Origin: Cyanobacteria bacterium TGS_CYA1
GTDB lineage: Bacteria > Cyanobacteriota > Vampirovibrionia > Obscuribacterales > Obscuribacteraceae
Direction: 5' to 3'
Assembly (NCBI GenBank): GCA_026129135.1
Contig: JAHCIQ010000001.1
Location: 372,001-436,000, forward strand
Length of the DNA stretch: 64,000 nt
The notes under the pieces are model-generated. The model worked only from the letters and a program-made list of their open reading frames with translations, was not told the DNA's origin and did no database searches. Made by a program: the position numbers and the translations under genes. Shown here one piece after another: positions 7,058 to 15,474 of this stretch (the first letter of the stretch is position 1; every line of letters starts with the position of its first letter).

Positions 7058-8497
7058 TTGACTCAAGAAGTACTCATTCTCAGCTCTTTCTTAATACCGT
7101 TGCTTGGTGCAATTGTTTGTGTTTTTTTTCAAAGTAGTCGTTATTCTGGCAAAATTGCCGCCGGTTCGTGTTTGCTCACGTTTGTGTTTCTATCTATATC
7201 GCTTTTTCCGTTCTTAAGCGATTTCAAGAACGTAATCCTGCTGCCTTTAGGTTTGCGTTGCGAAAAGCTGCAAGCGCTGTTTTTATTGCTTACAAGTCTG
7301 GTTGTTACACTGGCTTTGATGCAGTCGGATATCTATTTTGAGAAAGAGCTGAAGCAAGAAAATACAAATCAAAAGCACATTGCTTGGTTTTATTTCTTTT
7401 CGTTGCTTTTTTTGCTTTCGATGATGTTTGTTTTTGTTTGCGATAATCTTGGCGCTTTGTGGATAAGTATTGAAGCAACGTCCTTGCTTTCGGCGGGGCT
7501 TGTTTATTTTTCGCGCTCCAAACATGCAGTTGAAGCGACCTGGAAATATCTGATTATTTGCAGTGTCGGCATTGCTTTTGCTCTACTTGGTACCATTTTT
7601 ATTTTTTCATCCAGTCAATATGGTGCAATCGAAGGGGGCTCATTGTATGCATCGCAGTTAAAGGCTGTTTCGGAAAATTTGCAGCCTTTGCTTTTGAAAT
7701 TGGGATTCATTTTTTGTCTCGTGGGTTACGGCACAAAAGCAGGTGTTTTCCCTTTGCACAGTTGGCTTCCAGATGCTCACTCCGAAGCTCCAGCTCCAGC
7801 TAGCGCCATGCTTTCTGCTTCTCTTTTGAATTGTGCTTTATACGCGATTTATCGGATTCTTGATTTAACAACCAATTCTGCCTGTGGAAAATCTTGTCAC
7901 GAAGTTTGTTTGTGGGCAGGCGTCATCACAGTTATTGCAGCAGCACTTTTCCTGGTGAAACAGCATGGACTCAAAAGGCTGTGGGCTTATTCGAGTATCG
8001 AAAACGTAGGTCTGATGATGGTTGCTATAGGTTTTGGTAGTGCGCCCATTTTTTTCTTGCAAGCCTTAAATCATAGCATTGTAAAAGTGTCACTGTTCTG
8101 TACCGCAGGCAATATCATCCAATTATTTGGTACCAAGGAAATTTCTCACATAAACGGTCTTTTAAGGCGTTCTCCACTCGATGCAGTATTGTTGCTTGCC
8201 GGCGCCATGGCGGTTACCGGTACGCCTCCTTTTGGAACTTTCATAAGCGAGTGGATGCTCTTGTCTTTGAGCTTTGAGCGTCGTTATATTCTGGTAGCAG
8301 TCTTGATATTCATCGCACTTACTATTGCTTTTGTAGCTGTCTCTTATCATGTGGGTCGCACGCTGGTGGGAGGAAAGATAGAACTTTTGTCAGACACCGT
8401 GAGTATAAAAAATAGCGTCATACCCTCTTTGCTGATTTTGGCTTCTGTCGCCCTATGTTTTTTGATTAGACCTGACATTTTAGGAGTACTGAAATGA
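7058..8497 (+). CDS. Ehr complex antiporter-like membrane subunit (HyfF/NuoM type)
   Basis: 479 residues with about fourteen spans. Key motifs: WISIEATSLLSAGLVYF near 135-150, GTKAGVFPLHSWLPDAHSEA then PASAMLSASLLN near 225-260, and KRLWAYSSIENVGLMMV near 305-320. The conserved glutamate and lysines of the proton path are present. The start is TTG with an AAGGGGA ribosome site 6-7 bases upstream. Together with the 3592 gene, the complex has two large antiporter-like modules, as in hydrogenase-4 and more than in the small membrane-bound hydrogenases. ATGA overlap with the large-subunit gene. Confidence 0.92.
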   Translation: MTQEVLILSSFLIPLLGAIVCVFFQSSRYSGKIAAGSCLLTFVFLSISLFPFLSDFKNVILLPLGLRCEKLQALFLLLTSLVVTLALMQSDIYFEKELKQENTNQKHIAWFYFFSLLFLLSMMFVFVCDNLGALWISIEATSLLSAGLVYFSRSKHAVEATWKYLIICSVGIAFALLGTIFIFSSSQYGAIEGGSLYASQLKAVSENLQPLLLKLGFIFCLVGYGTKAGVFPLHSWLPDAHSEAPAPASAMLSASLLNCALYAIYRILDLTTNSACGKSCHEVCLWAGVITVIAAALFLVKQHGLKRLWAYSSIENVGLMMVAIGFGSAPIFFLQALNHSIVKVSLFCTAGNIIQLFGTKEISHINGLLRRSPLDAVLLLAGAMAVTGTPPFGTFISEWMLLSLSFERRYILVAVLIFIALTIAFVAVSYHVGRTLVGGKIELLSDTVSIKNSVIPSLLILASVALCFLIRPDILGVLK

Positions 8498-9984
8498 TTC
8501 CGCATTTAGTACCACTGGAATTTTCTCGAGTTCAATCCTATGTAAAAGGGTTTCTTGAAAAAGAGATGACGCGTATCGGACTTATGACCTCGATTTCTGG
8601 CAATGAAATAGTGTTGCTCTTACTTGATCCAGTGAGTTCTCGAAGTGAACTTGTTTGGACAGTATTAAACGATAAGAATTACAGTTCGCTTGCAGGTCAA
8701 ATACCACAATTGCACTGGTTCGAGCGTTCGATCAAAGACATGTTCGATTTAACACCGCTGAATCATCCAAGACTTCGCAGCAATTTCATACAAAATGCTT
8801 TTGACTCCAACCTCATTCCCCTAAGCAACGACAATGAGAAAGACAGTGGCAATTCACAGCGTAACTTTCGATTCATGAAAGTGTTCGGCGAGGGGATTTA
8901 TGAAGTCCCAGTCGGTCCTGTTCATGCTGGAATCATTGAACCTGGACATTTTAGGTTGAGTTGTTTTGGAGAATACATACAAAATCTCGAACTCAGATTT
9001 GGTTTTTTGCATCGTGGTCTGGAAAAGAATATTTTGAGAATGCCTTTGCAAAAAATGTGTTTTGCAGCCGAAGCCGCATCAAGCGACACTGCCTGCGCAA
9101 ATGCTTTAGCTCACGCAATGGCAATTGAAAGTATTTTACAAATCGAGGTATCAAAACAAGATGCTTTGTGCCGGAATGCCGCCTTGGAGCTTGAAAGGGC
9201 CGCAATGCACATTAACGATATAGGAGGAATGGCACTGGATCTTGGCTGCTTAAGTGTCGCAACTACTTTGTCGCGACTGAGAGGAACAGTTCTAGGGCTG
9301 GCTGAACAGTTGACTGGTTCTCGCCTTATTCGAGGCTATATAAAAGTCGGCGGAGTGTACTTTCGCCCCAAGCCCAATTTTAGAGAATTGAAAAAAACAA
9401 TTGAAGATATAGAGCAGGAGTTTACTTGTATTGTCAATTGGTTTTTAGAAAACGCTCAAGTGCTGGAGCGTCTCAGCCAAGTAGGAAAAGTTTCGCATAA
9501 TCTTGCAGTCGACTTTGGTTTTGTCGGTGTCGTAGCGCGAGCTAGTGGTATCGATTACGATGTAAGAAAAAACTTTACTACCCCTTCTTTTCCGTCGGAT
9601 GTTCATAAGGTTGCACATGAAAAAGACGGGGATTGTCTTGCCAGAACTAGGGTCAGAACATACGAACTTGTAAACAGTTTGGAAATTTTGAGGTTTTTGT
9701 TTTCTGAATTGAATGAAGTTAATTTTGAATGTAATCAAAAATCGTTTCTGCCAGATAAGCTTCCCACGAATAGTATTGCATTTGGTATTGTCGAATCTTT
9801 CAGGGGTGAATTGATTCATTTTATAAAGACTGATGACGAGGGCAAAATAGAACGCTACGCTATCAAAGACCCGAGTTTCAACAACTGGACCGGAATGGCT
9901 ATTTGCGCCAGAGGAAATTTGTTAGCCGATTTTCCCGTGTGCAATAAAAGTTTTGCACTCTCATACTCCGGACACGATTTGTGA
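8494..9984 (+). CDS. Ehr complex large subunit (NuoC-NuoD/HyfG-like) without nickel ligands
   Basis: 496 residues. Residues about 1-110 are a NuoC-like domain (WFERSIKDMFDLTPLNHPRL). The rest is a group 4 hydrogenase/NuoD large subunit (GPVHAG, EPGHFRL, GFLHRGLEK). In hydrogenases an N-terminal CxxC and a C-terminal DPCxxC bind the NiFe centre. Here C189 remains but its partner position is A192 (CFAA), and the C-terminal motif is D459-P-S461-F-N-N464, so three of four ligands are missing and a NiFe centre cannot form. Family knowledge: such proteins belong to energy-converting hydrogenase-related (Ehr) complexes, whose substrate is not settled. The DFPVCNKSFALSYSG tail is typical of that group. 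AGGAG precedes the ATG; no hyp maturation genes are present. Confidence 0.9.
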   Translation: MIPHLVPLEFSRVQSYVKGFLEKEMTRIGLMTSISGNEIVLLLLDPVSSRSELVWTVLNDKNYSSLAGQIPQLHWFERSIKDMFDLTPLNHPRLRSNFIQNAFDSNLIPLSNDNEKDSGNSQRNFRFMKVFGEGIYEVPVGPVHAGIIEPGHFRLSCFGEYIQNLELRFGFLHRGLEKNILRMPLQKMCFAAEAASSDTACANALAHAMAIESILQIEVSKQDALCRNAALELERAAMHINDIGGMALDLGCLSVATTLSRLRGTVLGLAEQLTGSRLIRGYIKVGGVYFRPKPNFRELKKTIEDIEQEFTCIVNWFLENAQVLERLSQVGKVSHNLAVDFGFVGVVARASGIDYDVRKNFTTPSFPSDVHKVAHEKDGDCLARTRVRTYELVNSLEILRFLFSELNEVNFECNQKSFLPDKLPTNSIAFGIVESFRGELIHFIKTDDEGKIERYAIKDPSFNNWTGMAICARGNLLADFPVCNKSFALSYSGHDL

Positions 9985-9990
9985 GGTGTC

Positions 9991-10737
9991 ATGCTCAGAC
10001 TGTTGAACCACATTTTTAAAACAGGATGCAAGTCGCAGAAAGAATTTTTTCCGAACCTGCCTGAATATGCTCAGGGATTACCCTGTCTGAATGACAGTGC
10101 CCAGTGTAAAAGCGGCTGCGACGAATGTGTTTCTGTCTGTCCTACAAATGCAATCGAACACACTGATTCAAAAATCAAGCTCGACCTTGGTGCCTGTATA
10201 AATTGTTCGCTCTGTATTGAGACATGCCCTACAGGAGCGATTCAAAAGTCGCTGTCCACCAAAACAGCTTGCGTTAAGCGTGAACAATTGATTTTGCCCG
10301 AAGTATCGAAGATTCAAGAAGAGCCAAATCAGAAAGGACTTTTTCAAAAGTCGTTATCTGTTCGCGTTGTTTCGACCGGATGTTCTGCTTGCGATCTTGA
10401 AATTGGTGCGGCTTTCAATCCCATTTTCGATGCCTCCCGATTTGGCGTGAATTTTGTCGCCTCACCACGAACGGCAGACGCGCTGCTTGTTACCGGTCCC
10501 TGTCCCAAAGGTATGCAGGATGCTTTGCTTCGAACTTACGAGGCTATGCCTGGACCCAAGCTCGTGATTGCATGCGGAACCTGTGCCATATCTGGTGGTG
10601 TTCACAAAAATGGTTATGCTGATGCCAACGGACTTGAATCTTTGTTGAAAATTGACGTCTATATACCTGGGTGTCCGCCTCATCCCTGGAGCATAATTCA
10701 CGGACTTTCAACTGCTATGAAATTGAAGGGTTCATGA
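9991..10737 (+). CDS. Ehr complex ferredoxin + small subunit fusion (HyfH-HyfI / NuoI-NuoB like)
   Basis: 248 residues in two domains. Residues 39-79 hold two [4Fe-4S] binding sets (C39, C43, C46, C50 and C69, C72, C75, C79, each ending CP), equivalent to HyfH/NuoI. Residues about 122-248 are a NuoB-like small subunit with C131-SA-C134, GPCP at 169-172, CGTC at 195-198 and PGCPP at 226-230, enough for the proximal [4Fe-4S] cluster. The electron-transfer line is thus intact although the partner large subunit has no NiFe site. In Escherichia coli these are separate genes. GAGGTG overlaps the preceding stop. It is the last gene of the operon. Confidence 0.9.
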   Translation: MLRLLNHIFKTGCKSQKEFFPNLPEYAQGLPCLNDSAQCKSGCDECVSVCPTNAIEHTDSKIKLDLGACINCSLCIETCPTGAIQKSLSTKTACVKREQLILPEVSKIQEEPNQKGLFQKSLSVRVVSTGCSACDLEIGAAFNPIFDASRFGVNFVASPRTADALLVTGPCPKGMQDALLRTYEAMPGPKLVIACGTCAISGGVHKNGYADANGLESLLKIDVYIPGCPPHPWSIIHGLSTAMKLKGS

Positions 10738-10780
10738 CATCCCGGTTTTTAATTGGGCTGGATTGAGAGATAATCTAGGT

Positions 10781-11755
10781 ATGAAACAAAAAATCATTTT
10801 TAGTTTAATCGTTGCAGCCATATCGATGCCCGTCGGGATTCAAAAGCTAGAAGCAGCTCAATCCTCTTTTACAGAGCTGAGCAACGAAGCGATCGAATAC
10901 TATAAAAAAGGCAAAATGAAAGACGCTGAGCGATTGTTTCTTGAAGCAATCGAAGAAGCTGGAAAGTCTACTGCTAAAGATGACAACATGTGTGTCGGTC
11001 TGACCAATCTTGCTGGGCTCTACAAAATGCAGGCAAATTTTGCCAAAGCCGAGCCTATTTACAAACGCGCCATGCTCATTCAACAGCGCGACTTTGGACC
11101 AAACGATTTGAAAGTCGCTATAGCTGCGGATAATTACGCCGACATTTTGATGCGAAACGATAAGTTTAAAGAAGCCGAGGAATACTATCGAAAAGGTCTT
11201 TCTATTCGTCAGAAAAAACTTGCTTCTTCTGATGGCGAAATCGGCAAAAATATGGTGAATCTGGCTGAGGCTCTGGCAGAGCAAAAAAGCTTTGAAGAGG
11301 CGATAGCCCTCTATCGCAAAGGTATTCCAATTTTGCAGGAAGCTTTTGGACCTAAAGATTTATATCTGGCCAAAGCCTTGAATCACTTCGGATGGCTTTA
11401 TAGAGATATGGGCAATTTAGAGCAAGCGGAATCGCTTTATTTGCGTTCGATGGCGATTTACGAGTCTAAAAGCGCGAATGAACCTAATATCGCTATGGTT
11501 TCGAAAAATTTAGCTGAGGTTTATCGAAAACAAGGCAAGTTTACCGACGCTGAAGATATGTATAAAAAAAGCATTCTCATTCGTGAAAAGGTTTATGATC
11601 CAAGGCATATAAGCATTTCTTACGTGCTTGAAGAGTACTCTTCGTTGCTCAAGGAGTTGGGCAGAATTGAAGAAGCTGAACTTTTAGACGAGCGAATTTA
11701 CAATATCAAAGTCGCAAATGGTAAGGAAGTTCCGCCTAAAGAAAAGAAAAAATAG
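10781..11755 (+). CDS. Exported TPR-repeat protein
   Basis: 324 residues from ATG 10781. The N-terminus MKQKIIFSLIVAAISMPVGI followed by QKLEAAQ is a signal peptide. The mature part is tetratricopeptide repeats of about 42 residues in the kinesin-light-chain style (FAKAEPIYKRAMLIQQRDFG, FKEAEEYYRKGLSIRQKKL, LEQAESLYLRSMAIYESKS, FTDAEDMYKKSILIREKVY). Such repeats are protein-binding scaffolds; the partner is unknown. A TTG at 10763 gives a longer frame, but a GATAAT box at 10769-10774 ends 6 bases before the ATG, which would make a leaderless message. It follows the Ehr operon by 43 bases yet probably has its own promoter. Confidence 0.85.
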   Translation: MKQKIIFSLIVAAISMPVGIQKLEAAQSSFTELSNEAIEYYKKGKMKDAERLFLEAIEEAGKSTAKDDNMCVGLTNLAGLYKMQANFAKAEPIYKRAMLIQQRDFGPNDLKVAIAADNYADILMRNDKFKEAEEYYRKGLSIRQKKLASSDGEIGKNMVNLAEALAEQKSFEEAIALYRKGIPILQEAFGPKDLYLAKALNHFGWLYRDMGNLEQAESLYLRSMAIYESKSANEPNIAMVSKNLAEVYRKQGKFTDAEDMYKKSILIREKVYDPRHISISYVLEEYSSLLKELGRIEEAELLDERIYNIKVANGKEVPPKEKKK

Positions 11756-11914
11756 ACAGAGTAGAAGTTCTCTGCCCTGATCTCTATACAAGCGGCTTGT
11801 AATAATTTTGATTGTTGTCTAATTGACCTGAATTGATAGATATTGAAGTCTGTGAGCTTTATCTAGAACGGCAGGCAAAACATTAAGCTGTTATTTCAAG
11901 CCATTTCCACTTGC

Positions 11915-12403
11915 TTGGTTATGCTATTCCTGGCTCTGCCTTGTGCGTGCTTTGATTCGCAGGCATTTTCAGGAAAAGTCGTTGGTATCGCAGATGGAGA
12001 CACCATAAAAGTTTTGCGCGACCGCACTCTCGTTTCAGTAAGGCTAAAAGGAATTGATTGTCCTGAAAAGAGACAACCTTTTGGAATGCGGGCGAAACAG
12101 TTTGCTTCCAGTTTATGTTTTGGTCGCGAAGTTACTATTACACAAGGCAAGCTGGACAAATACAAAAGGCTAGTCGCAGATGTCATACTTGAAGATGGTC
12201 GCGTTCTAAATCAAGAGTTGGTGAGAAGCGGTTACGCCTGGTGGTACAAGCAGTTCTCGCCGCATGACGAAGCTTTGAATCGGCTTGAAAATGAGGCGCG
12301 CCAAGCAAAAATCGGCTTATGGTCACAGCCTCATCCTGAGCCGCCCTGGCTTTTTCGAAAAGAGAAAAAACGAGTTCTACTGGCTGGTGATGCTAAAATT
12401 TAG
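11915..12403 (+). CDS. Secreted thermonuclease-like (SNase-family) nuclease
   Basis: 162 residues from TTG 11915. The SNase/TNase fold is clear: GKVVGIADGDTIKVL, then VRLKGIDCPEKRQPFG and YKRLVADVILEDG, keeping the catalytic Arg-Glu-Arg set, then a GLWSQPHPEPPW end. Family knowledge: calcium-dependent cleavage of DNA and RNA, usually outside the cell. The start is doubtful. From TTG 11915 or ATG 11921 the signal peptide would be short and uncharged. The frame stays open upstream, and reading back to ATT 11882 gives KLLFQAISTCLVMLFLALPC, a much better signal peptide. It ends 2 bases before the next gene. Confidence 0.85.
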   Translation: MVMLFLALPCACFDSQAFSGKVVGIADGDTIKVLRDRTLVSVRLKGIDCPEKRQPFGMRAKQFASSLCFGREVTITQGKLDKYKRLVADVILEDGRVLNQELVRSGYAWWYKQFSPHDEALNRLENEARQAKIGLWSQPHPEPPWLFRKEKKRVLLAGDAKI

Positions 12404-12405
12404 CG

Positions 12406-13431
12406 ATGCCTCCAAGACGCGGACAATCTAATCAATCGAATCAAGGATCTATCTGGTTCATCAGATTTTTCGCTTTCGTCTGGAACAGTTTTCTTATCAT
12501 AATCATCGGCTCGTTGTTTACCAAGAGTGGAACATCTCCACACTGGGGAATGATTTTGTTCATGATTCCGTTTGTGGCCGTGGGCGTATTCATGACTGTA
12601 ATGAGTTTTAGACCCAAGATGCTTCTTGGTATTCCTGACAATGTATCTGGCGTTCCCACCCTGGAATATGAAGGCAAGTCGGGTGCTAAACACGAACTTA
12701 AGCCTTCGAGCACTCCTGCGAAGAACCTGGGGCTGTCAGTTTTCTTTTGCCTTTTCTGGAATGGTATCGTTGGAGCATTTGTATACTTCGTCATAAGAGA
12801 TTGGATGCAAGGCCACCATCAGTGGTTCTTGATACTTTTCTTGATTCCATTTGTTTTAATTGGGCTGTTAATTTTATATGGGGTATTTCATTCCTTTCTT
12901 TCACTCTTCAATCCGCGCACTAGCTTGAGCTTGAGCTCTAATATGCTTAAGCCAGGACAGGATGTAACAGTGCGCTGGTCTTTTAAAGGCAATGCCGAAA
13001 GAATCGAGAATTTGAAAATAACTCTGCAAGGACGAGAAGAAGCTGTTTATACTCGCGGCACTTCAACTTATACAGACAAAAATGTTTTCATGACTATCCC
13101 GATATTTGAAACAAAGAGTAAATCAACGTTGAAGAAAGGCTCTGCAAGCCTGAAGCTTCCAGATGGCATCATGCCCAGTTTTGAAGCGCAACACAACAAA
13201 ATCATCTGGTCAATTCATGTCCAAGGAGAAATTCCAAAATGGCCAGACATTCAAGACGAATATAACATTTCAATTTTTCCACTTGGACAAAATGAAATCA
13301 GAGCAATCAAAGACAGTGAGAAATTTACAGGTCGTCTTGGTTTTAACAAACACGAAGACGGCGATGTTGACGAAGACGAAGACGACGACAGCGAGGGCGG
13401 CTATGCTGGAAATAGTTTTAAAAGACGATAA
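12406..13431 (+). CDS. Membrane protein with C-terminal beta-sandwich-like domain, unknown function
   Basis: 341 residues. Four hydrophobic spans in two pairs (about 17-38 and 48-66, then 107-130 and 137-160), separated by a polar loop of about 40 residues. After residue 170 follows a domain rich in beta strand patterns (LKPGQDVTVRWSFKGNAERI, LKITLQGREEAVYTRGTSTY) that looks arrestin-like, and a very acidic tail (DGDVDEDEDDDSEGG). I do not recognise the family with confidence; DUF3592-type membrane proteins have a similar plan. It overlaps the next gene by 29 bases. Confidence 0.75.
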   Translation: MPPRRGQSNQSNQGSIWFIRFFAFVWNSFLIIIIGSLFTKSGTSPHWGMILFMIPFVAVGVFMTVMSFRPKMLLGIPDNVSGVPTLEYEGKSGAKHELKPSSTPAKNLGLSVFFCLFWNGIVGAFVYFVIRDWMQGHHQWFLILFLIPFVLIGLLILYGVFHSFLSLFNPRTSLSLSSNMLKPGQDVTVRWSFKGNAERIENLKITLQGREEAVYTRGTSTYTDKNVFMTIPIFETKSKSTLKKGSASLKLPDGIMPSFEAQHNKIIWSIHVQGEIPKWPDIQDEYNISIFPLGQNEIRAIKDSEKFTGRLGFNKHEDGDVDEDEDDDSEGGYAGNSFKRR

Positions 13432-13759
13432 AAAGCGTTTTCTTCCTTTTGAAGTAATCGAAGGCAAAATCAAATACGACTTGAGTCGACCGTCAAATGA
13501 AATTACAGTCGACCTGGTCTGGACCACAATGGGAAAAGGCACTACCGACAACTATAGAGCCGACTCCTCTGTCATTTCGACCATGGGCAGCAATCGTGGC
13601 GAAGGTAATTTCAGGCTCAATGCACCGGCTGGTCCTTACAGCTTTTCGGGCAAGCTCATTTCTATAATCTGGATGATTTCGTGCGGCACTGAAAACGACA
13701 AAGAAATTGCAGAGAAAGAAATCGTCATCTCTCCAGTCGGGCGTGAAGTCGTCGTCTAG
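13403..13759 (+). CDS. Small beta-sandwich-like protein, unknown function
   Basis: 118 residues from ATG 13403, preceded by GAGGGCGG. The sequence LEIVLKDDKKRFLPFEVIEG resembles the start of an arrestin-like or similar immunoglobulin-type domain, as in the C-terminal part of the overlapping upstream gene. It has no signal peptide or membrane span. A longer frame from 13163 is open, but it would be fully out of frame with coding sequence of the upstream gene, so the short start is preferred. The 29-base overlap suggests that the two proteins are made together and may interact. Confidence 0.65.
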   Translation: MLEIVLKDDKKRFLPFEVIEGKIKYDLSRPSNEITVDLVWTTMGKGTTDNYRADSSVISTMGSNRGEGNFRLNAPAGPYSFSGKLISIIWMISCGTENDKEIAEKEIVISPVGREVVV

Positions 13760-13762
13760 CCC

Positions 13763-14137
13763 TTATACAATTTCTAAAAGCATTTCCAAAAGAGGAATTT
13801 GATATTTCTGCACATGGCGCATTGCTTGCTTGATTGAAAAGAAACGAGCACTTCTTATTTCGTTGCTGGCTCTAGGAATATGACGCCCTTCCAGCTCGCC
13901 CATGTAACAGTGTAAAAGCTCGCGTTTTTCTTTTCTGACCCAACCAAGTTTTTGCAGTTTTTTTGGTGCTTGCAAGTTGGTTTCTTCTTTGAGCTCGCGT
14001 TTGGCAGTTTTCTTGCGGCTTTCATTCTGGGTTACGCCGCCTTTGGGGATACTCCAGTTTTTGCCATTATTAACTAGCAGAACTTTGATGTCTTTCTGAC
14101 CTGCTGTGTATAAGAGCACTCCGGCTGTTAATTTCAT
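13763..14137 (-). CDS. Nudix hydrolase
   Basis: 124 residues from ATG 14137. The Nudix box is present near residues 38-60: G-x5-E-x7-RELKEETNL, with the final Gly replaced by Asn. Family knowledge: Nudix enzymes hydrolyse nucleoside diphosphates linked to another group, with magnesium at the EExxE residues. Fold and length resemble diadenosine polyphosphate hydrolases or other small housecleaning members; the substrate cannot be told. AAGGAGG lies about 9 bases before 14137. The longer frame from 14158 would place this ribosome site inside the gene and is rejected. It converges on the preceding gene with 3 bases between stops. Confidence 0.9.
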   Translation of the reverse strand: MKLTAGVLLYTAGQKDIKVLLVNNGKNWSIPKGGVTQNESRKKTAKRELKEETNLQAPKKLQKLGWVRKEKRELLHCYMGELEGRHIPRASNEIRSARFFSIKQAMRHVQKYQIPLLEMLLEIV

Positions 14138-14237
14138 GAGTCGTATCCTCCTTCTCATGACATTCTATAGCTTACAGCTTTGCAATCAAGAGATGGCAGA
14201 TAACAGATATATGCACTATGTATAGAAATTTAAAAAA

Positions 14238-15437
14238 TTAATCTGAACCGCTCTCTCCGGCTTGTTCTTCTTCCGGGGCAGAAGGCGCTAAATTTGGAGT
14301 GGTTTGTGGCGCAAACATTATGGCTGCTGCTTTTTGAGCAATTTGATAAACCGGAGGTTTGCGCAGATTGCTCAAAGAAATCACTGCCGAGTTACTTTCA
14401 GGAAAAATGATGATGCTCGATGCCACGCCTGGTGTACCACCGTTCATTGAGCATACATATTGCCCACCCATTTTTTCTTTTTTACCCACGCTCCATCCAA
14501 ATGCCCATGGGGAAGGCGCTCCAGTAGTGAGACCCGGTCTTTGATACCAGAGTGTTTGATACGCTTGGGGCGAAATTAACTGGTGCGACATCAAGCCAAA
14601 TACATAACGAACGAGGTCGTCAGAAGTGCTTGCAAGCATGCCGGCAGAAAAACTGACTTCTGGATTTTTGTATTCAATTTGACGCAAAGGTCCTCTGCCG
14701 TTATTGTCGCCATAAGCCGTGGCAACAATTCCGTACTTGCCCATTATCACTGTTGTGGCAGTGCTATTCATTTGCAGTGGATTTAAAATGGTTTCGCGCA
14801 CCACTTCAAGATAGTCTCTTTTAGTCACATTGGTGATGACGCTGCCAATTAATCTGTAACTGAAATTGGAATAGAGATATTGCGAGCCGGGCTCGAATTG
14901 AAGCGGCATCTTATCGAGGATAGGAATTTGATTTCTCCACTCTACTTCTTGCGTGACTACTTTGGGCACGCCAGCAGTCATAGATGCAAGCTGTCTGATG
15001 GTCAAATTTTGATACTGGGGCGAGAGGTCTTTCACATATTTTGCAAGCGGGTCATCCAGATTCACAAGACCTTTGTCCACAAGCGAAAGCAAAGTGAGAG
15101 CAGTAAAAGTCTTGGTCAGCGAAGCTAAGCCAAAAACGGTTTGATTAGTGACTGGACGTCTTTGATTTACATCTGCAAATCCGTAAGGTTTTTGAAAAAC
15201 GACTTTGCCGTTTTTGATAATGGCAAGACAATAACCAGGCATATTGAGGGTTTGCATACGCTCCATGACCATCTGGTCGACGGCCTGAAGTTTTTGATTG
15301 AGCTCGTCGTTCTGTGTTTCATTTAAAGGTGGCTGCATTTGCTCGCCTTGAGGCGCTTGAGCAAAAGCGCTTTGAAAAGATAACGTAGCAAAGCCCAGAG
15401 CCAGTGACAGACATTTAATTCTGGAAAGAAGACGCAT
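14238..15437 (-). CDS. Exported serine hydrolase of the beta-lactamase / penicillin-binding fold
   Basis: 399 residues with a signal peptide (MRLLSRIKCLSLALGFATLS then FQSAFAQA). Motifs of the class C beta-lactamase/DD-peptidase superfamily: GLASLTKTFTAL holds the S-x-x-K nucleophile near residue 105, YSNFSYRLIG holds the Y-x-N/S element, and NGGTPGVAS replaces the KTG motif. Substrates in this family include peptidoglycan peptides, esters and D-amino peptides, so antibiotic resistance should not be assumed. The proline- and glutamate-rich ends are linkers. A perfect palindrome sits between its putative -10 (TAAAAT at 15468-15463 on the minus strand) and the start. Confidence 0.88.
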   Translation of the reverse strand: MRLLSRIKCLSLALGFATLSFQSAFAQAPQGEQMQPPLNETQNDELNQKLQAVDQMVMERMQTLNMPGYCLAIIKNGKVVFQKPYGFADVNQRRPVTNQTVFGLASLTKTFTALTLLSLVDKGLVNLDDPLAKYVKDLSPQYQNLTIRQLASMTAGVPKVVTQEVEWRNQIPILDKMPLQFEPGSQYLYSNFSYRLIGSVITNVTKRDYLEVVRETILNPLQMNSTATTVIMGKYGIVATAYGDNNGRGPLRQIEYKNPEVSFSAGMLASTSDDLVRYVFGLMSHQLISPQAYQTLWYQRPGLTTGAPSPWAFGWSVGKKEKMGGQYVCSMNGGTPGVASSIIIFPESNSAVISLSNLRKPPVYQIAQKAAAIMFAPQTTPNLAPSAPEEEQAGESGSD

Positions 15438-15444
15438 TGAAATT

Positions 15445-15461
15445 ACCGTTTAGGAAACGGT
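15445..15461. promoter_or_regulatory. Palindrome in front of the serine hydrolase gene
   Basis: ACCGTTT-AGG-AAACGGT, 7-base perfect arms, 8 bases upstream of the start codon at 15437 and just downstream of a TAAAAT -10-like box. No ribosome site is visible between it and the start. It could be a repressor operator or a 5'-UTR hairpin controlling translation. Confidence 0.4.
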
Positions 15462-15474
15462 TATTTTAGCAAGC

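Noticed and set aside
3592..10737. A functional [NiFe] hydrogenase-4 / formate hydrogenlyase
   Set aside because: Three of the four Ni-binding cysteine positions are Ala, Ser and Asn, and no hyp maturation genes are seen, so it is better called Ehr.
12400..12693. Reverse-strand frame opposite the membrane protein gene
   Set aside because: Antisense to a well-supported gene, odd composition and no ribosome site.
13163..13402. Upstream extension of the small beta-sandwich protein gene
   Set aside because: It lies in another frame of the preceding gene's coding sequence; the ribosome site at 13393 supports the start at 13403.
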